Assembly (NCBI GenBank): GCA_963798655.1
Contig: CAWCUH010000015.1
Coordinates: forward strand, 1-19,185
Length of the DNA: 19,185 nt
Reading direction: 5' to 3'
Source of the DNA: CAVSMC01 sp963798655
Lineage (GTDB): Bacteria > Pseudomonadota > Gammaproteobacteria > Burkholderiales > Casimicrobiaceae
The position numbers and the translations under genes are program-made. Positions 1-7,253 of the stretch are shown here, piece by piece. The notes under the pieces are model-generated. The model was not told where the DNA came from, ran no database searches, and worked only from the letters and a program-made list of their open reading frames with translations. Position 1 is the stretch's first letter. The number at the start of each line of letters is the position of its first letter.

Positions 1-248
1 GAACGCGCGCGTTCGTGCAGGACCTCGTCTGCGCCGTGGAGCTCGGCGCGAAAGCGGGCAAGGACTTGCGCACCGTGTACAGGGAAACGTACGCGGCATT
101 GAAGCCCAAGTTCGGGCACTGGGTCATCTTCGACCATTGCCTGCCGTTCGACGTAACGCGCGCGTACGACGAAGTGACGGCGCATCCCGATCCGCGCGTT
201 TGGACCGCGCAGCGCGACAAGGAGATGTGGCAGGCGCTGGAGGGATGA
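1..248 (+). CDS. Probable MBL-fold metallo-hydrolase, C-terminal fragment (5' end outside window)
   Basis: The reading frame is open from the window edge (first full codon at base 3) and ends with TGA at 246-248, so only about 80 C-terminal residues are visible. The tail contains GHWVIFDHCLPFDVTRAYDE and ends KEMWQALEG. I recall this tail from MBL-fold metallo-hydrolases (glyoxalase II-like) in betaproteobacteria. The metal-binding HxHxDH core lies outside the window, so the family call rests on the tail alone. A GTG at base 15 could be read as a start, but the frame runs on upstream of it and it has no ribosome binding site. The stop codon directly abuts the hmgA ATG, so the two genes are almost certainly cotranscribed and translationally coupled. 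The substrate is unknown. Confidence 0.6.
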   Translation, partial: TRAFVQDLVCAVELGAKAGKDLRTVYRETYAALKPKFGHWVIFDHCLPFDVTRAYDEVTAHPDPRVWTAQRDKEMWQALEG

Positions 249-1598
249 ATGGCGACGATCGCTGATTCACGCACGCCGTCCGCTACGCACGGCGCGAGCG
301 ACGCGGCGCTCGCGTACCAGTCCGGCTTCGGCAACGAGTTCGCGACGGAGGCGCTGCCGGGTGCGCTGCCGATCGGACAGAACTCGCCGCAGCGCTGCCC
401 GTATGGCCTGTACGCGGAGCAACTGTCCGGCACGGCGTTCACTGCGCCGCGCGGCGCAAACCGCCGCACGTGGCTCTATCGGATTCGCCCTGCCGCCGTG
501 CATCAGCCGTTCCGACCGATCGGCAACGGCCGCTTCGAAAGCCGCTTCGATGCCATAGCGACGCCGCCGAACCAGCTGCGCTGGGATCCGCTGCCGCTGC
601 CGCAATCGCCGACCGACTTCCTCGACGGTCTCGTCACGATGGCGGGCGTCGGCGATCCGGCGTCGATGTCCGGCTGCGGCATTCACGTCTACGCGGCGAA
701 CCGCTCGATGAGCGGCCGCTACTTCTACGACGCCGACGGCGAACTGCTCGTCGTGCCGCAGCAGGGGCGGCTCGACGTCGCGACCGAGATGGGAAGGCTG
801 CGCGTCGAGCCGCAGCAGATCGTCGTCATCCCGCGCGGCGTTCGCTTCGCCGTCGAGCTGCCCGACGGCCCGTCGCGCGGCTATGTCTGCGAAAACTACG
901 GCGCGCCGTTCCGGCTGCCCGATCTCGGTCCGATCGGATCGAACGGACTCGCCAATCCGCGCGACTTCCTCGCGCCGGTCGCTGCGTACGAGGATCGCGA
1001 TGGCAGCTTCGAGCTCGTTGCGAAATTCATGGGCAACCTGTGGAGCGCCGCGATCGATCACTCGCCGCTCGATGTCGTCGCGTGGCACGGCAATTGCGCG
1101 CCCTATCTGTACGACCTGCGCCGGTTCAACGCGGTCGGGTCGGTGAGCTACGACCATCCCGATCCGTCGATCTTCCTCGTGCTGCAGTCGCAGAGCGACA
1201 CGCCGGGCGTCGACACGATCGACTTCGTCATCTTCCCGCCGCGGATCCTGTCGATGGAGCACACGTTCCGTCCGCCGTGGTTCCATCGCAACGTCGCGAG
1301 CGAGCTCATGGGGCTCATCCACGGCGCGTACGACGCGAAGGCCGACGGGTTCGTTCCGGGAGGCGCGAGCCTTCACAATTGCATGATCGGCCACGGCCCG
1401 GATGCGGCGACGTTCGAGCAGGCGAGCCGCGCCGACACGTCGAAGCCCGCGTACATCCGCGACACGATGGCGTTCATGTTCGAGACGCGCGGCGTGATCC
1501 GTCCGACGCGGGCGGCGCTCGAATCGGCGCAGCTGCAGTCCGAGTACTACCGCTGCTGGCAGGACCTGCCGAAGAATTTCGATCCGACACGCCGTTAG
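249..1598 (+). CDS. hmgA: Homogentisate 1,2-dioxygenase
   Basis: This 449-residue protein has the usual bacterial HmgA length. It opens the aromatic ring of homogentisate with O2 to give maleylacetoacetate, using non-haem Fe(II), in tyrosine/phenylalanine catabolism (EC 1.13.11.5). The N-terminal region has the family motif YQSGFGNEFATEALPGALP. The iron ligands of the human enzyme (His335, Glu341, His371) correspond to His346 in PPWFHRN, Glu352 in ASELMG and His382 in GHGPD. The catalytic His292 corresponds to His303 in SYDHPDPS. The ATG at 249 is supported by GGAGGG at 239-244, inside the end of the upstream gene, with a 4-base spacer. The usual partners, fumarylacetoacetase and maleylacetoacetate isomerase, are not in the window; acyl-CoA hydratase genes follow instead. 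No defect is visible. Confidence 0.97.
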   Translation: MATIADSRTPSATHGASDAALAYQSGFGNEFATEALPGALPIGQNSPQRCPYGLYAEQLSGTAFTAPRGANRRTWLYRIRPAAVHQPFRPIGNGRFESRFDAIATPPNQLRWDPLPLPQSPTDFLDGLVTMAGVGDPASMSGCGIHVYAANRSMSGRYFYDADGELLVVPQQGRLDVATEMGRLRVEPQQIVVIPRGVRFAVELPDGPSRGYVCENYGAPFRLPDLGPIGSNGLANPRDFLAPVAAYEDRDGSFELVAKFMGNLWSAAIDHSPLDVVAWHGNCAPYLYDLRRFNAVGSVSYDHPDPSIFLVLQSQSDTPGVDTIDFVIFPPRILSMEHTFRPPWFHRNVASELMGLIHGAYDAKADGFVPGGASLHNCMIGHGPDAATFEQASRADTSKPAYIRDTMAFMFETRGVIRPTRAALESAQLQSEYYRCWQDLPKNFDPTRR

Positions 1599-1605
1599 GA
1601 CGTCC

Positions 1606-2382
1606 ATGAGCTACGAGAACATCATCGTCGAGCGCCGCGACCGCGTCGGCGTCGTTCGACTGAACCGCCCGCAGCGGATGAACGCGCTGAACGACGCGCT
1701 TGCGGCCGAGTTGACGCGTGCGCTCGCCGAGCTCGACGCCGACGCCGGCATCGGCGCGGTCGTCATCACCGGCAACGACAAAGCGTTCGCCGCCGGCGCC
1801 GACATCGGCGCGATGGCCGAGTGGGATTATCAGAAAGTCTACGGCGACAACTACATCACCAGGGACTGGGAGTCGCTGCGCACGATCCGCAAGCCGGTCA
1901 TCGCCGCGGTCGCCGGCTATGCGCTCGGCGGCGGCTGCGAGCTCGCGATGATGTGCGATCTCATCATCGCCGCAAGCACGGCGAGGTTCGGCCAGCCGGA
2001 AATCGGCATCGGGACGATGCCCGGCATGGGCGGCACGCAGCGTCTGCCGCGCGCGGTCGGCAAGGCGAAGGCGATGGACTGGTGTCTGACCGGCCGCATG
2101 ATCGACGCCGCGGAAGCCGAGCGCGCGGGTCTCGTCGCACGCGTCGTCGCCCCCGACAAGCTCGACGAGGAAGCGCTCGCCGTCGCCGCGAAGATCGCGA
2201 GCTTCTCGCTGCCCGTCGTGCTGAAGATCAAGGAAGCGATCAACCGCGCGTACGAGTCCCCGCTCGCCGAGGGCCTGCTGTTCGAGCGGCGCGAGTTCCA
2301 CGCGACGTTCGCCCTCGACGACCAGAAGGAGGGCATGCGCGCGTTTGTCGAGAAGCGCAAGCCTTCGTTCAAGCATCGCTGA
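1606..2382 (+). CDS. Enoyl-CoA hydratase (crotonase family)
   Basis: The 258-residue protein has the normal length for a monofunctional crotonase that hydrates trans-2-enoyl-CoA to 3-hydroxyacyl-CoA in beta-oxidation or aromatic ring-product degradation. Both catalytic glutamates of the rat enzyme are present: Glu112 in GGGCELAMMCD and Glu132 in GQPEIGIG. The oxyanion-hole segments FAAGADI (about residues 61-67) and YALGGG (105-110) are intact, and the C-terminus EKRKPSFKHR is typical. The ATG lies 7 bases after the hmgA stop, with a short AGGA overlapping that stop codon. The gene belongs to the hmgA transcription unit and precedes a second hydratase by 16 bases. Its substrate cannot be read from sequence; a general short-chain enoyl-CoA hydratase is the safest call. 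Confidence 0.92.
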   Translation: MSYENIIVERRDRVGVVRLNRPQRMNALNDALAAELTRALAELDADAGIGAVVITGNDKAFAAGADIGAMAEWDYQKVYGDNYITRDWESLRTIRKPVIAAVAGYALGGGCELAMMCDLIIAASTARFGQPEIGIGTMPGMGGTQRLPRAVGKAKAMDWCLTGRMIDAAEAERAGLVARVVAPDKLDEEALAVAAKIASFSLPVVLKIKEAINRAYESPLAEGLLFERREFHATFALDDQKEGMRAFVEKRKPSFKHR

Positions 2383-2398
2383 GCGGTCGACGGCGCAC

Positions 2399-3184
2399 AT
2401 GAGCGTCGATGCGCCCCACGACCTGATCGTCGCGCGTCCGGCCGAAGGCGTGCTGCTGCTGACGATCCACCGGCCCGATGCGCGCAATGCGCTGCGCACG
2501 CAAACGCTCGCCGAAATTGCCGCACGGTTCGCCGACGCCACGATCGACGAGACGATTCGCGCCGTCGTCATTACCGGCGACGCCAGCTACTTCGCCGCGG
2601 GCGCCGACATTCGTGAAATGGCACCGCTCGGGCCGATCGACGTGCTGATGCACGAGCGCCAGCGGCACTGGCGCGCGATCGCGGCATTCGCGAAGCCGTG
2701 GATCGCCGCGGTGAACGGCTACGCGCTCGGCGGCGGTTGCGAGCTCGCGCTGATGGCCGACATCGTCGTCGCCGGCGACAACGCGCAATTCGGGCAGCCG
2801 GAGGTCAATCTCGGACTCATCCCCGGCGCCGGCGGGACGCAGCGGCTCACCCGCGTCGCCGGCAAGGCGCGCGCGATGCAGATGGTGCTGACCGGTCAGC
2901 CGATCGACGCCGCGACGGCGCTTGCCGCCGGCATCGCCGCCGAAGTGCACGAGCCCGAGCGCTCGCTCGCTCGGGCGATCGATCTCGCGACGATCATCGC
3001 GGCGAAGCCGGTGCTCGCCGTGCGGCTCGCCAAGGAATCGGTGCTGCGCGCATTCGAGTCGCCGCTCTGCGAGGCGCTCGTCGCCGAGCGGCAGGCGTTC
3101 GCGTTGCTCGCCGCGAGCGAGGATCGCAACGAAGGCATCGCCGCGTTCCTCGAGAAGCGGCCGCCGAAGTTCAGCGGGCGCTAG
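2399..3184 (+). CDS. paaF: Enoyl-CoA hydratase, PaaF-like (2,3-dehydroadipyl-CoA hydratase)
   Basis: This is a 261-residue crotonase. It resembles E. coli PaaF (as recalled) along its length: FFAAGAD-like oxyanion loop, AAVNGYALGGGCELAL, DIVVAGDNAQFGQPE, LGLIPGAGGTQRL and the tail ASEDRNEGIAAFLEKRPP. PaaF hydrates 2,3-didehydroadipyl-CoA late in phenylacetyl-CoA degradation. Catalytic Glu115 and Glu135 are both present. I chose the ATG at 2399 because homology begins there; the open frame extends to 2345 but would overlap the previous gene with unrelated sequence. The ribosome binding site is weak, so coupling to the upstream hydratase is likely. No other paa gene is in the window, so the substrate assignment is moderate while the family is certain. 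Its TAG stop shares a CTAG with the convergent aldolase gene. Confidence 0.85.
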   Translation: MSVDAPHDLIVARPAEGVLLLTIHRPDARNALRTQTLAEIAARFADATIDETIRAVVITGDASYFAAGADIREMAPLGPIDVLMHERQRHWRAIAAFAKPWIAAVNGYALGGGCELALMADIVVAGDNAQFGQPEVNLGLIPGAGGTQRLTRVAGKARAMQMVLTGQPIDAATALAAGIAAEVHEPERSLARAIDLATIIAAKPVLAVRLAKESVLRAFESPLCEALVAERQAFALLAASEDRNEGIAAFLEKRPPKFSGR

Positions 3185-3951
3185 CGAAGCGCCGTGACGT
3201 AGCGCGCGCAGTAATCGGCGAGAAGCAGCTTGTCGGTGCCGACGGTGAAGATGCGCACGCCACGCTGTTGCCAGCGCCCGATCGCACGCCGCGAATCGGC
3301 GGCATCGGCGTAGAAGATCGGCATGATCAGCGGCAGCCGTGCCGCCGTTGCCGCCGAGACGACGCGATCGAGCGACTCGACGACGCGCGGATGCGACGTG
3401 TCGCCTTCGAGCCCCATCGACACCGACAAATCGAATGGGCCGCAAATCACGCCGCGCAGGTCGCTGATCGCCGCGATTGCCTCGATCGCATCGACCGCTT
3501 CGGGCATCTCGATCAGGACGATGACGCCCGGCGCGCCGGGTGCGTTGGCGAACGCGGGCCAGTCGCGCACGAAATGGTCGCCGGCGCGGATGCACGGGCA
3601 TGCGCCGCGCGTTCCGGCGGGGCCGTAGCGCGACGACGCGACCGCGCGCGCGGCGTCGGCCGCCGACGCGATCTTCGGCACGATCACGGCAGCGGCTCCG
3701 GCGTCGAGCGCCTTGGTGATCATCCACGTCTCGTTCGTCGGCACGCGAACGATCGGCACGAGTCCGGCGGCGTCGCAGGCGCGGACGAGATTTTCTGCGG
3801 TCTCGAGACCGAACGCGCCGTGCTCGGCATCGATGATCGTGAAGTCGAAGCCGCTCGCGGCAACGATGTCGACCACCTCGGCGCTCGCGATCTGCGACCA
3901 CGTGCCGATCGCCGGCGTGGCGCGCTCGACGAGCGACGAGAAGCGCTTCAT
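3181..3951 (-). CDS. HpcH/HpaI-family aldolase (class II 2-keto-3-deoxy-sugar/acid type)
   Basis: The 256-residue protein has the HpcH/HpaI TIM-barrel length. The family cleaves or forms C-C bonds between pyruvate and an aldehyde, using a divalent metal. The key HpaI residues are visible: His44 in DAEHGAFG (base), Arg69 in PIVRVP (pyruvate binding), and metal ligands Glu148 in LIEMPEA and Asp174 in GPFDLSVSMG. The ATG at 3951 lies 7 bases downstream of the stop of the FeeM-like gene and has no Shine-Dalgarno of its own, so it is probably coupled as the last gene of that operon. The 3' end overlaps the convergent hydratase gene by 4 bases. The substrate could be a hydroxy-keto acid from aromatic degradation or a 2-keto-3-deoxy sugar acid; sequence alone does not decide. 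Confidence 0.9.
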   Translation of the reverse strand: MKRFSSLVERATPAIGTWSQIASAEVVDIVAASGFDFTIIDAEHGAFGLETAENLVRACDAAGLVPIVRVPTNETWMITKALDAGAAAVIVPKIASAADAARAVASSRYGPAGTRGACPCIRAGDHFVRDWPAFANAPGAPGVIVLIEMPEAVDAIEAIAAISDLRGVICGPFDLSVSMGLEGDTSHPRVVESLDRVVSAATAARLPLIMPIFYADAADSRRAIGRWQQRGVRIFTVGTDKLLLADYCARYVTALR

Positions 3952-3958
3952 CGGAGGG

Positions 3959-4846
3959 TCAGTTGTCCACGACGAGCGCGCGCAGCCGGTTCAGCACGCC
4001 TTCGCGCTCGTCCGGCGGAAAGAAAAAGCGCAGCAGCGTGCCGCCGCCGTCGGCGTCGCTGCTTCCGGCGTAGCGCGCGATCGCTTCGCCGAGCGCCTCG
4101 AACGAAACGCCGAGCAGGATGGCGGGGGCATTGACGCGCCGATTCATCCGCACCGGTCCGATCGGCTCGAAGCGAAGCGCGCGCGCGTAGAAGCTCGCGT
4201 GCCGCGGATTCACCTCGATCACGTTGTAGGTGTAATTGCGCACGACCGACGCATAGAGGTATGCGGTGTGGAACAGGCTCGCGAGCACCGGCTTGCTCGC
4301 GATGGCGGTGTCGACCGCGAGGCGCGTGCACTCGGTGAGCCTGTGGCCTTGTGCCCGCAGCGCGTCGACCTGCTCGCGATAGAGATCGTCGCAGGCGAGG
4401 CCCTTGTCCGGCGCGTCGAGGCGCACGCTGACGGTGCCGACGATCTGCCCCTCGTCGTAGGCGAGGAACGTCATCAGCGTCGGATCGCGCTTGACGACGG
4501 GAATCTGATAACCGCGGCCGCCGTAGCGGCGCTCGACCAGCACGTCGGCATCGCGCGGCTGCTGCGTCAGATGCGCGATGCGAATCTTGAATGCGCTCTC
4601 GAACGTCGCCGGATCGGTAATCGAGGGCAGGTCGGGGTCGGGGATGGTCAGCCGGCGGAAGCGCAGCGGGCGATCGCCGTAGATCGTGCGGCCGGTGACT
4701 TCGGCAGGCGGGCGCAACGTAGACGGCGTGCCCGGAAGTGCCGCCTCCGCGGCAGCATGCGCGCTCCTTCGGCCGTGCTGCCCGCGCATCCTGGCAAACA
4801 TCTTCGCGAGCGACTTTCTCACCGTCACGCCTCGCAACTCAGGCAT
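3959..4846 (-). CDS. N-acyl amino acid synthase FeeM-like acyltransferase (GNAT fold)
   Basis: The 295-residue protein matches FeeM-type N-acyl amino acid synthases and the related exosortase-associated acyltransferases, which are distant relatives of LuxI. These enzymes join an acyl chain, often from acyl carrier protein, to an amino acid amine. The GNAT-like core runs from about residue 80 to 255. Its landmarks are FKIRIA (86-91), RGYQIP, TFLAYDEGQIVGTVSVRLD (126-144), the conserved ECTRLAVD (172-179) and the C-terminal EVNPRHASFYARALRFEPIG (211-230). The first 60 residues are basic and low in complexity, with no signal peptide, so the protein is probably cytoplasmic or membrane-associated. 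The ATG at 4846 follows GAGG with a short spacer and lies 20 bases after the LolA-like stop. The acyl donor, the amino acid and the choice between the two subfamilies are not resolved. Confidence 0.8.
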   Translation of the reverse strand: MPELRGVTVRKSLAKMFARMRGQHGRRSAHAAAEAALPGTPSTLRPPAEVTGRTIYGDRPLRFRRLTIPDPDLPSITDPATFESAFKIRIAHLTQQPRDADVLVERRYGGRGYQIPVVKRDPTLMTFLAYDEGQIVGTVSVRLDAPDKGLACDDLYREQVDALRAQGHRLTECTRLAVDTAIASKPVLASLFHTAYLYASVVRNYTYNVIEVNPRHASFYARALRFEPIGPVRMNRRVNAPAILLGVSFEALGEAIARYAGSSDADGGGTLLRFFFPPDEREGVLNRLRALVVDN

Positions 4847-4866
4847 CCATCCTCACCCGTGACCCG

Positions 4867-5664
4867 CTAATCGAGATGCTTCAGGTAATCCTTCGTGAAC
4901 ATCTTGTCGGGCAGGTCGCGCAGATGCATGTCGCTGTATTCGAGCACCGACTCGTCTCCTTTGCGCAGCGCGTCCTGCATGACGAGCCGGCTCGGTCGCT
5001 GGCGGCCCGCGATCTGCTTGTAGTTCCGGTAGAGGCACGTCTTCAGCAGCCGGTCGGACACCGAATAGAACTCGGCCTTCTGCGGCCTGAAATCCGCCTG
5101 CCGCACCCAATAGAGGACGCGATGATACGTGACGCTGCGCTCGTTCGCGTCGAGCTGCAGCACGTACGTCGGCTCGCCGTCGAGCTTTTCGGTGCGCAAC
5201 AGCCGCGGCGTGTAATCGCCCGCCAGGTTTGCCCGCGCGAGGTCCCCGTTGGCAACCTGCCCGGTGAGCCGTTGCGCGAGCGAAAGGCGCACCGGCTGCG
5301 ACACCGACGGCATGAATATCCAGAGGTCGCGGCCCTTCATCAGCATCGCCTGACCGCGCTCGGACGCGGGCTCGACCGCCATTACGATCGTGTTGGCGCT
5401 GCCTTTCGACAGCACGCGGTACGTTCGCGACTCGCTCGGGCCGTCGGGCGTCGCGGTGTCGATGGCGACGACGACCTCGAAAGCCTTCGTCGGGAAGCGT
5501 ACCTCGTCGGCCTTCTCGACGATCGTGCGGGCGAGCGCATCGTCAGCCGCCTCGTCAGCCTGTACGCGACCGCAGGCGAGCAATGATGCGAGGATGAGCA
5601 GCGATGCAGCGACGATGCGCGCGCGTGCGTTGGCGTCGCGCGTAAAAACGGTATAGGCTTTCAT
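4867..5664 (-). CDS. LolA-like outer-membrane lipoprotein-sorting protein (PF17131 type)
   Basis: This is a 265-residue exported protein. A basic start is followed by a hydrophobic segment (about residues 16-30) and then ACGRVQADEA. It may be cut by signal peptidase I after VQA, or lipidated at Cys31; the LLAC box is imperfect because Leu at -2 is unusual. The mature part resembles the LolA-like family annotated as outer membrane lipoprotein-sorting protein: an open beta-barrel with RTYRVLSKGSANTIVMAVEP, GRDLWIFMPSVSQPVRLS and TYVLQLDANERSVTYHRVLYWV. Such proteins carry lipids or acylated cargo through the periplasm. I chose ATG 5664 over the upstream GTG at 5691 because it precedes a normal signal peptide. 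The gene heads the operon with the FeeM-like synthase and the aldolase, and diverges from the DUF1302 gene. Confidence 0.85.
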   Translation of the reverse strand: MKAYTVFTRDANARARIVAASLLILASLLACGRVQADEAADDALARTIVEKADEVRFPTKAFEVVVAIDTATPDGPSESRTYRVLSKGSANTIVMAVEPASERGQAMLMKGRDLWIFMPSVSQPVRLSLAQRLTGQVANGDLARANLAGDYTPRLLRTEKLDGEPTYVLQLDANERSVTYHRVLYWVRQADFRPQKAEFYSVSDRLLKTCLYRNYKQIAGRQRPSRLVMQDALRKGDESVLEYSDMHLRDLPDKMFTKDYLKHLD

Positions 5665-5840
5665 GCGATCCAGGCAGATGCGGCCCGGCACGCTGCGTGG
5701 CGCGCACGGACTGTCGCGAGTGGCAAGTTTACGCTTGTCGTTGCGGCCGGGTCATCCGCGTTCGCCGGAGAACACCAGCCATTTGATCGGCGGCAAAAAA
5801 TTCCGGCGCACGACGCCTTGACCACGACACAGGTGGGGAG
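5665..5840. promoter_or_regulatory. Divergent promoter region between LolA-like and DUF1302 genes
   Basis: These 176 bases separate two divergent gene starts and must hold promoters for both. An AGGTGG at 5831-5836 is a plausible ribosome binding site for the plus-strand gene, and an A/T-rich patch (AAAAAATT at about 5796-5803) stands out in an otherwise GC-rich stretch. I cannot identify a convincing -35/-10 pair on either strand. Confidence 0.4.
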
Positions 5841-7214
5841 ATGCAAAGAGGGGAGTGGATTGACAAGGCGATCGGTCGATTCGTTTCATTGTTGAGCAAG
5901 GGCGCGAAGACGCTCGGCGCGATGCGACTTGGTGTCGCACTGCTGTCGGCTGGTGTGGTTGCGTCTCCGGCGCACGGTGCCGAAGGCGATGCCGCGGCGG
6001 TGAAGCTAACCGGCTTCTACGATGGGCTTGCCGCGTATACCTACGCGGAGCCGGGGCATTGGTCGCGCGCCGTCAGCCGACTCGACATCGACGCCGCCGG
6101 ACGATTCAGCGAGGCGGTCAAGTGGAAGCTCGGAGGCCGCGTCGACGTCGATCCGGTCTACTTCGGCTCCGACTTCTATCCCGACCGGGTGAAGCACGAC
6201 CAGCGCGCGCGCTTCTTCCATCGCGAGAATTACGTCGACGTCTCCGCCGGCGACTGGGATTTTCGCCTCGGCGCGCAGCAGATCGTCTGGGGCGAAGTCG
6301 TCGGTTTGTACTTCGCCGACGTCGTGTCGGCGCGCGACATGCGCGAGTTCCTGCTGCCGAGCTTCGACGTCATGCGCATTCCGCAATGGGCAGCGCGCGC
6401 CGAGTATTTCTCCGGCGACTCGCACGTGGAAGTCGTCTGGATCCCGGTGCCGCTGTTCGACCAGATCGGCAAGCCCGGCTCGGATTTCTATCCCGCGCCG
6501 CATCTGCCGTCGCCGACGCCGACGCAAATCGCCGACCTCTTTCTCGATCCCCGGAAGCCCGCGCGCACCCTCGCCAACGGAAACTACGGCGTACGCGCGA
6601 ACACGCTGGCGAACGGCTGGGACGTCGCGGGATTCTTCTATCGCAGCTCAAGCGCGACGCCGACGTTCTACAGCATTGCGCCCGGACCCGGCCAGCCGTT
6701 CCTGTTCGAGCCTCGCTACGACCGCATCTGGCAGGCCGGCGCGACCGTGAGCAAGGACTTCGACGATTTCGTGCTGCGTGCCGAGACGGTCTACGCGCAC
6801 GGTCAGGGCTATACGCTCGCCGACGCGTCGGTCGGTGACGGTGTGGCGAAACGCAACACGCTCGACTACATCGTCAGCGTCGACTTTCCCTTGCCGCACG
6901 AGACGAGGTTGAACGTGCAGGCGTTCCAGCGCGTGTTCAACGGCGGCGGCGGCGATCTCGCGGTTCGAAGCGACGGCTTCGGTGCGAGCGTTCTGGTGTC
7001 GACGAAGGTGACGCCGACGCTCGAGCCGCAGCTGCTGTGGATCCAGAACTTCAAGGACGGCGGCGGTCTCGTGCGGCCCCGGCTCAACTGGTATCCGGCG
7101 AAGAACTACACGGTCGGTGCCGGCGTCGACATCTTCACCGGTCCCGACGACGGTTTTTTCGGCCGCTTCAACAATCGTGACCGCGCGTACGCCGAGCTTC
7201 GTTTCGACTTCTAG
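5841..7214 (+). CDS. DUF1302-family outer-membrane beta-barrel protein
   Basis: The 457-residue protein has a Sec signal. The hydrophobic stretch MRLGVALLSAGVVASPAHGA starts at residue 28 and is probably cleaved after AHG-A. The body has alternating aromatic and polar beta strands and ends in RFDF, the terminal Phe typical of outer-membrane barrels. The motif FRLGAQQIVWGEVVGLYFAD followed by SARDMREFLLP is the hallmark I associate with DUF1302 proteins. Members are often encoded beside DUF1329, RND/MMPL or LolA-like genes and are suspected to take part in lipid or hydrophobic transport, but none is well defined here. ATG 5841 has an AGGTGG site 4 bases upstream; starting at 5922 instead would give a conventional signal peptide without the 27-residue basic extension. 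The gene is divergent from the LolA-like gene. Confidence 0.85.
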   Translation: MQRGEWIDKAIGRFVSLLSKGAKTLGAMRLGVALLSAGVVASPAHGAEGDAAAVKLTGFYDGLAAYTYAEPGHWSRAVSRLDIDAAGRFSEAVKWKLGGRVDVDPVYFGSDFYPDRVKHDQRARFFHRENYVDVSAGDWDFRLGAQQIVWGEVVGLYFADVVSARDMREFLLPSFDVMRIPQWAARAEYFSGDSHVEVVWIPVPLFDQIGKPGSDFYPAPHLPSPTPTQIADLFLDPRKPARTLANGNYGVRANTLANGWDVAGFFYRSSSATPTFYSIAPGPGQPFLFEPRYDRIWQAGATVSKDFDDFVLRAETVYAHGQGYTLADASVGDGVAKRNTLDYIVSVDFPLPHETRLNVQAFQRVFNGGGGDLAVRSDGFGASVLVSTKVTPTLEPQLLWIQNFKDGGGLVRPRLNWYPAKNYTVGAGVDIFTGPDDGFFGRFNNRDRAYAELRFDF

Positions 7215-7222
7215 CGCGGCGC

Positions 7223-7243
7223 CGGCGCGCTCTGCGCGCGCCG
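7223..7243 (+). other. GC-rich hairpin between DUF1302 and ThiF genes
   Basis: A perfect 8-bp GC stem (CGGCGCGC/GCGCGCCG) with a 5-base loop lies in the 39-base gap just before the GTG start. No T-run follows, so it is not a classical intrinsic terminator. It could attenuate transcription, stabilise the upstream mRNA end or limit ribosome access to the weak ThiF start, or it could simply reflect GC richness. Confidence 0.35.
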
Positions 7244-7253
7244 CGATCTGCAC

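Noticed and set aside
1083..1098. TGGCACGGCAATTGCG, an almost perfect sigma-54 -24/-12 match
   Set aside because: It lies inside hmgA and encodes the conserved family motif WHGNCA, so protein constraint explains it. No gene start lies a suitable distance downstream.
267..1607. 446-residue open frame antisense to hmgA, with similar long antisense or shadow frames at 470-1609, 2369-3901, 6648-8192, 8354-9445 and 10137-11426
   Set aside because: They are low-complexity Arg/Ala/Asp-rich translations opposite or out of frame with clearly conserved genes. They arise because GC-rich third positions remove stop codons from other frames.
4867..5664. Calling the LolA-like protein a lipoprotein from its LLAC box at Cys31
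   Set aside because: Leu at the -2 position is atypical and a normal signal peptidase I site (VQA) follows. Both options are left open in the annotation.
5721..5736. TGGCAAGTTTACGCTT in the divergent region as a second sigma-54 promoter
   Set aside because: The GC of the would-be -12 block is one base too close to the GG, and this spacing is strict for sigma-54.
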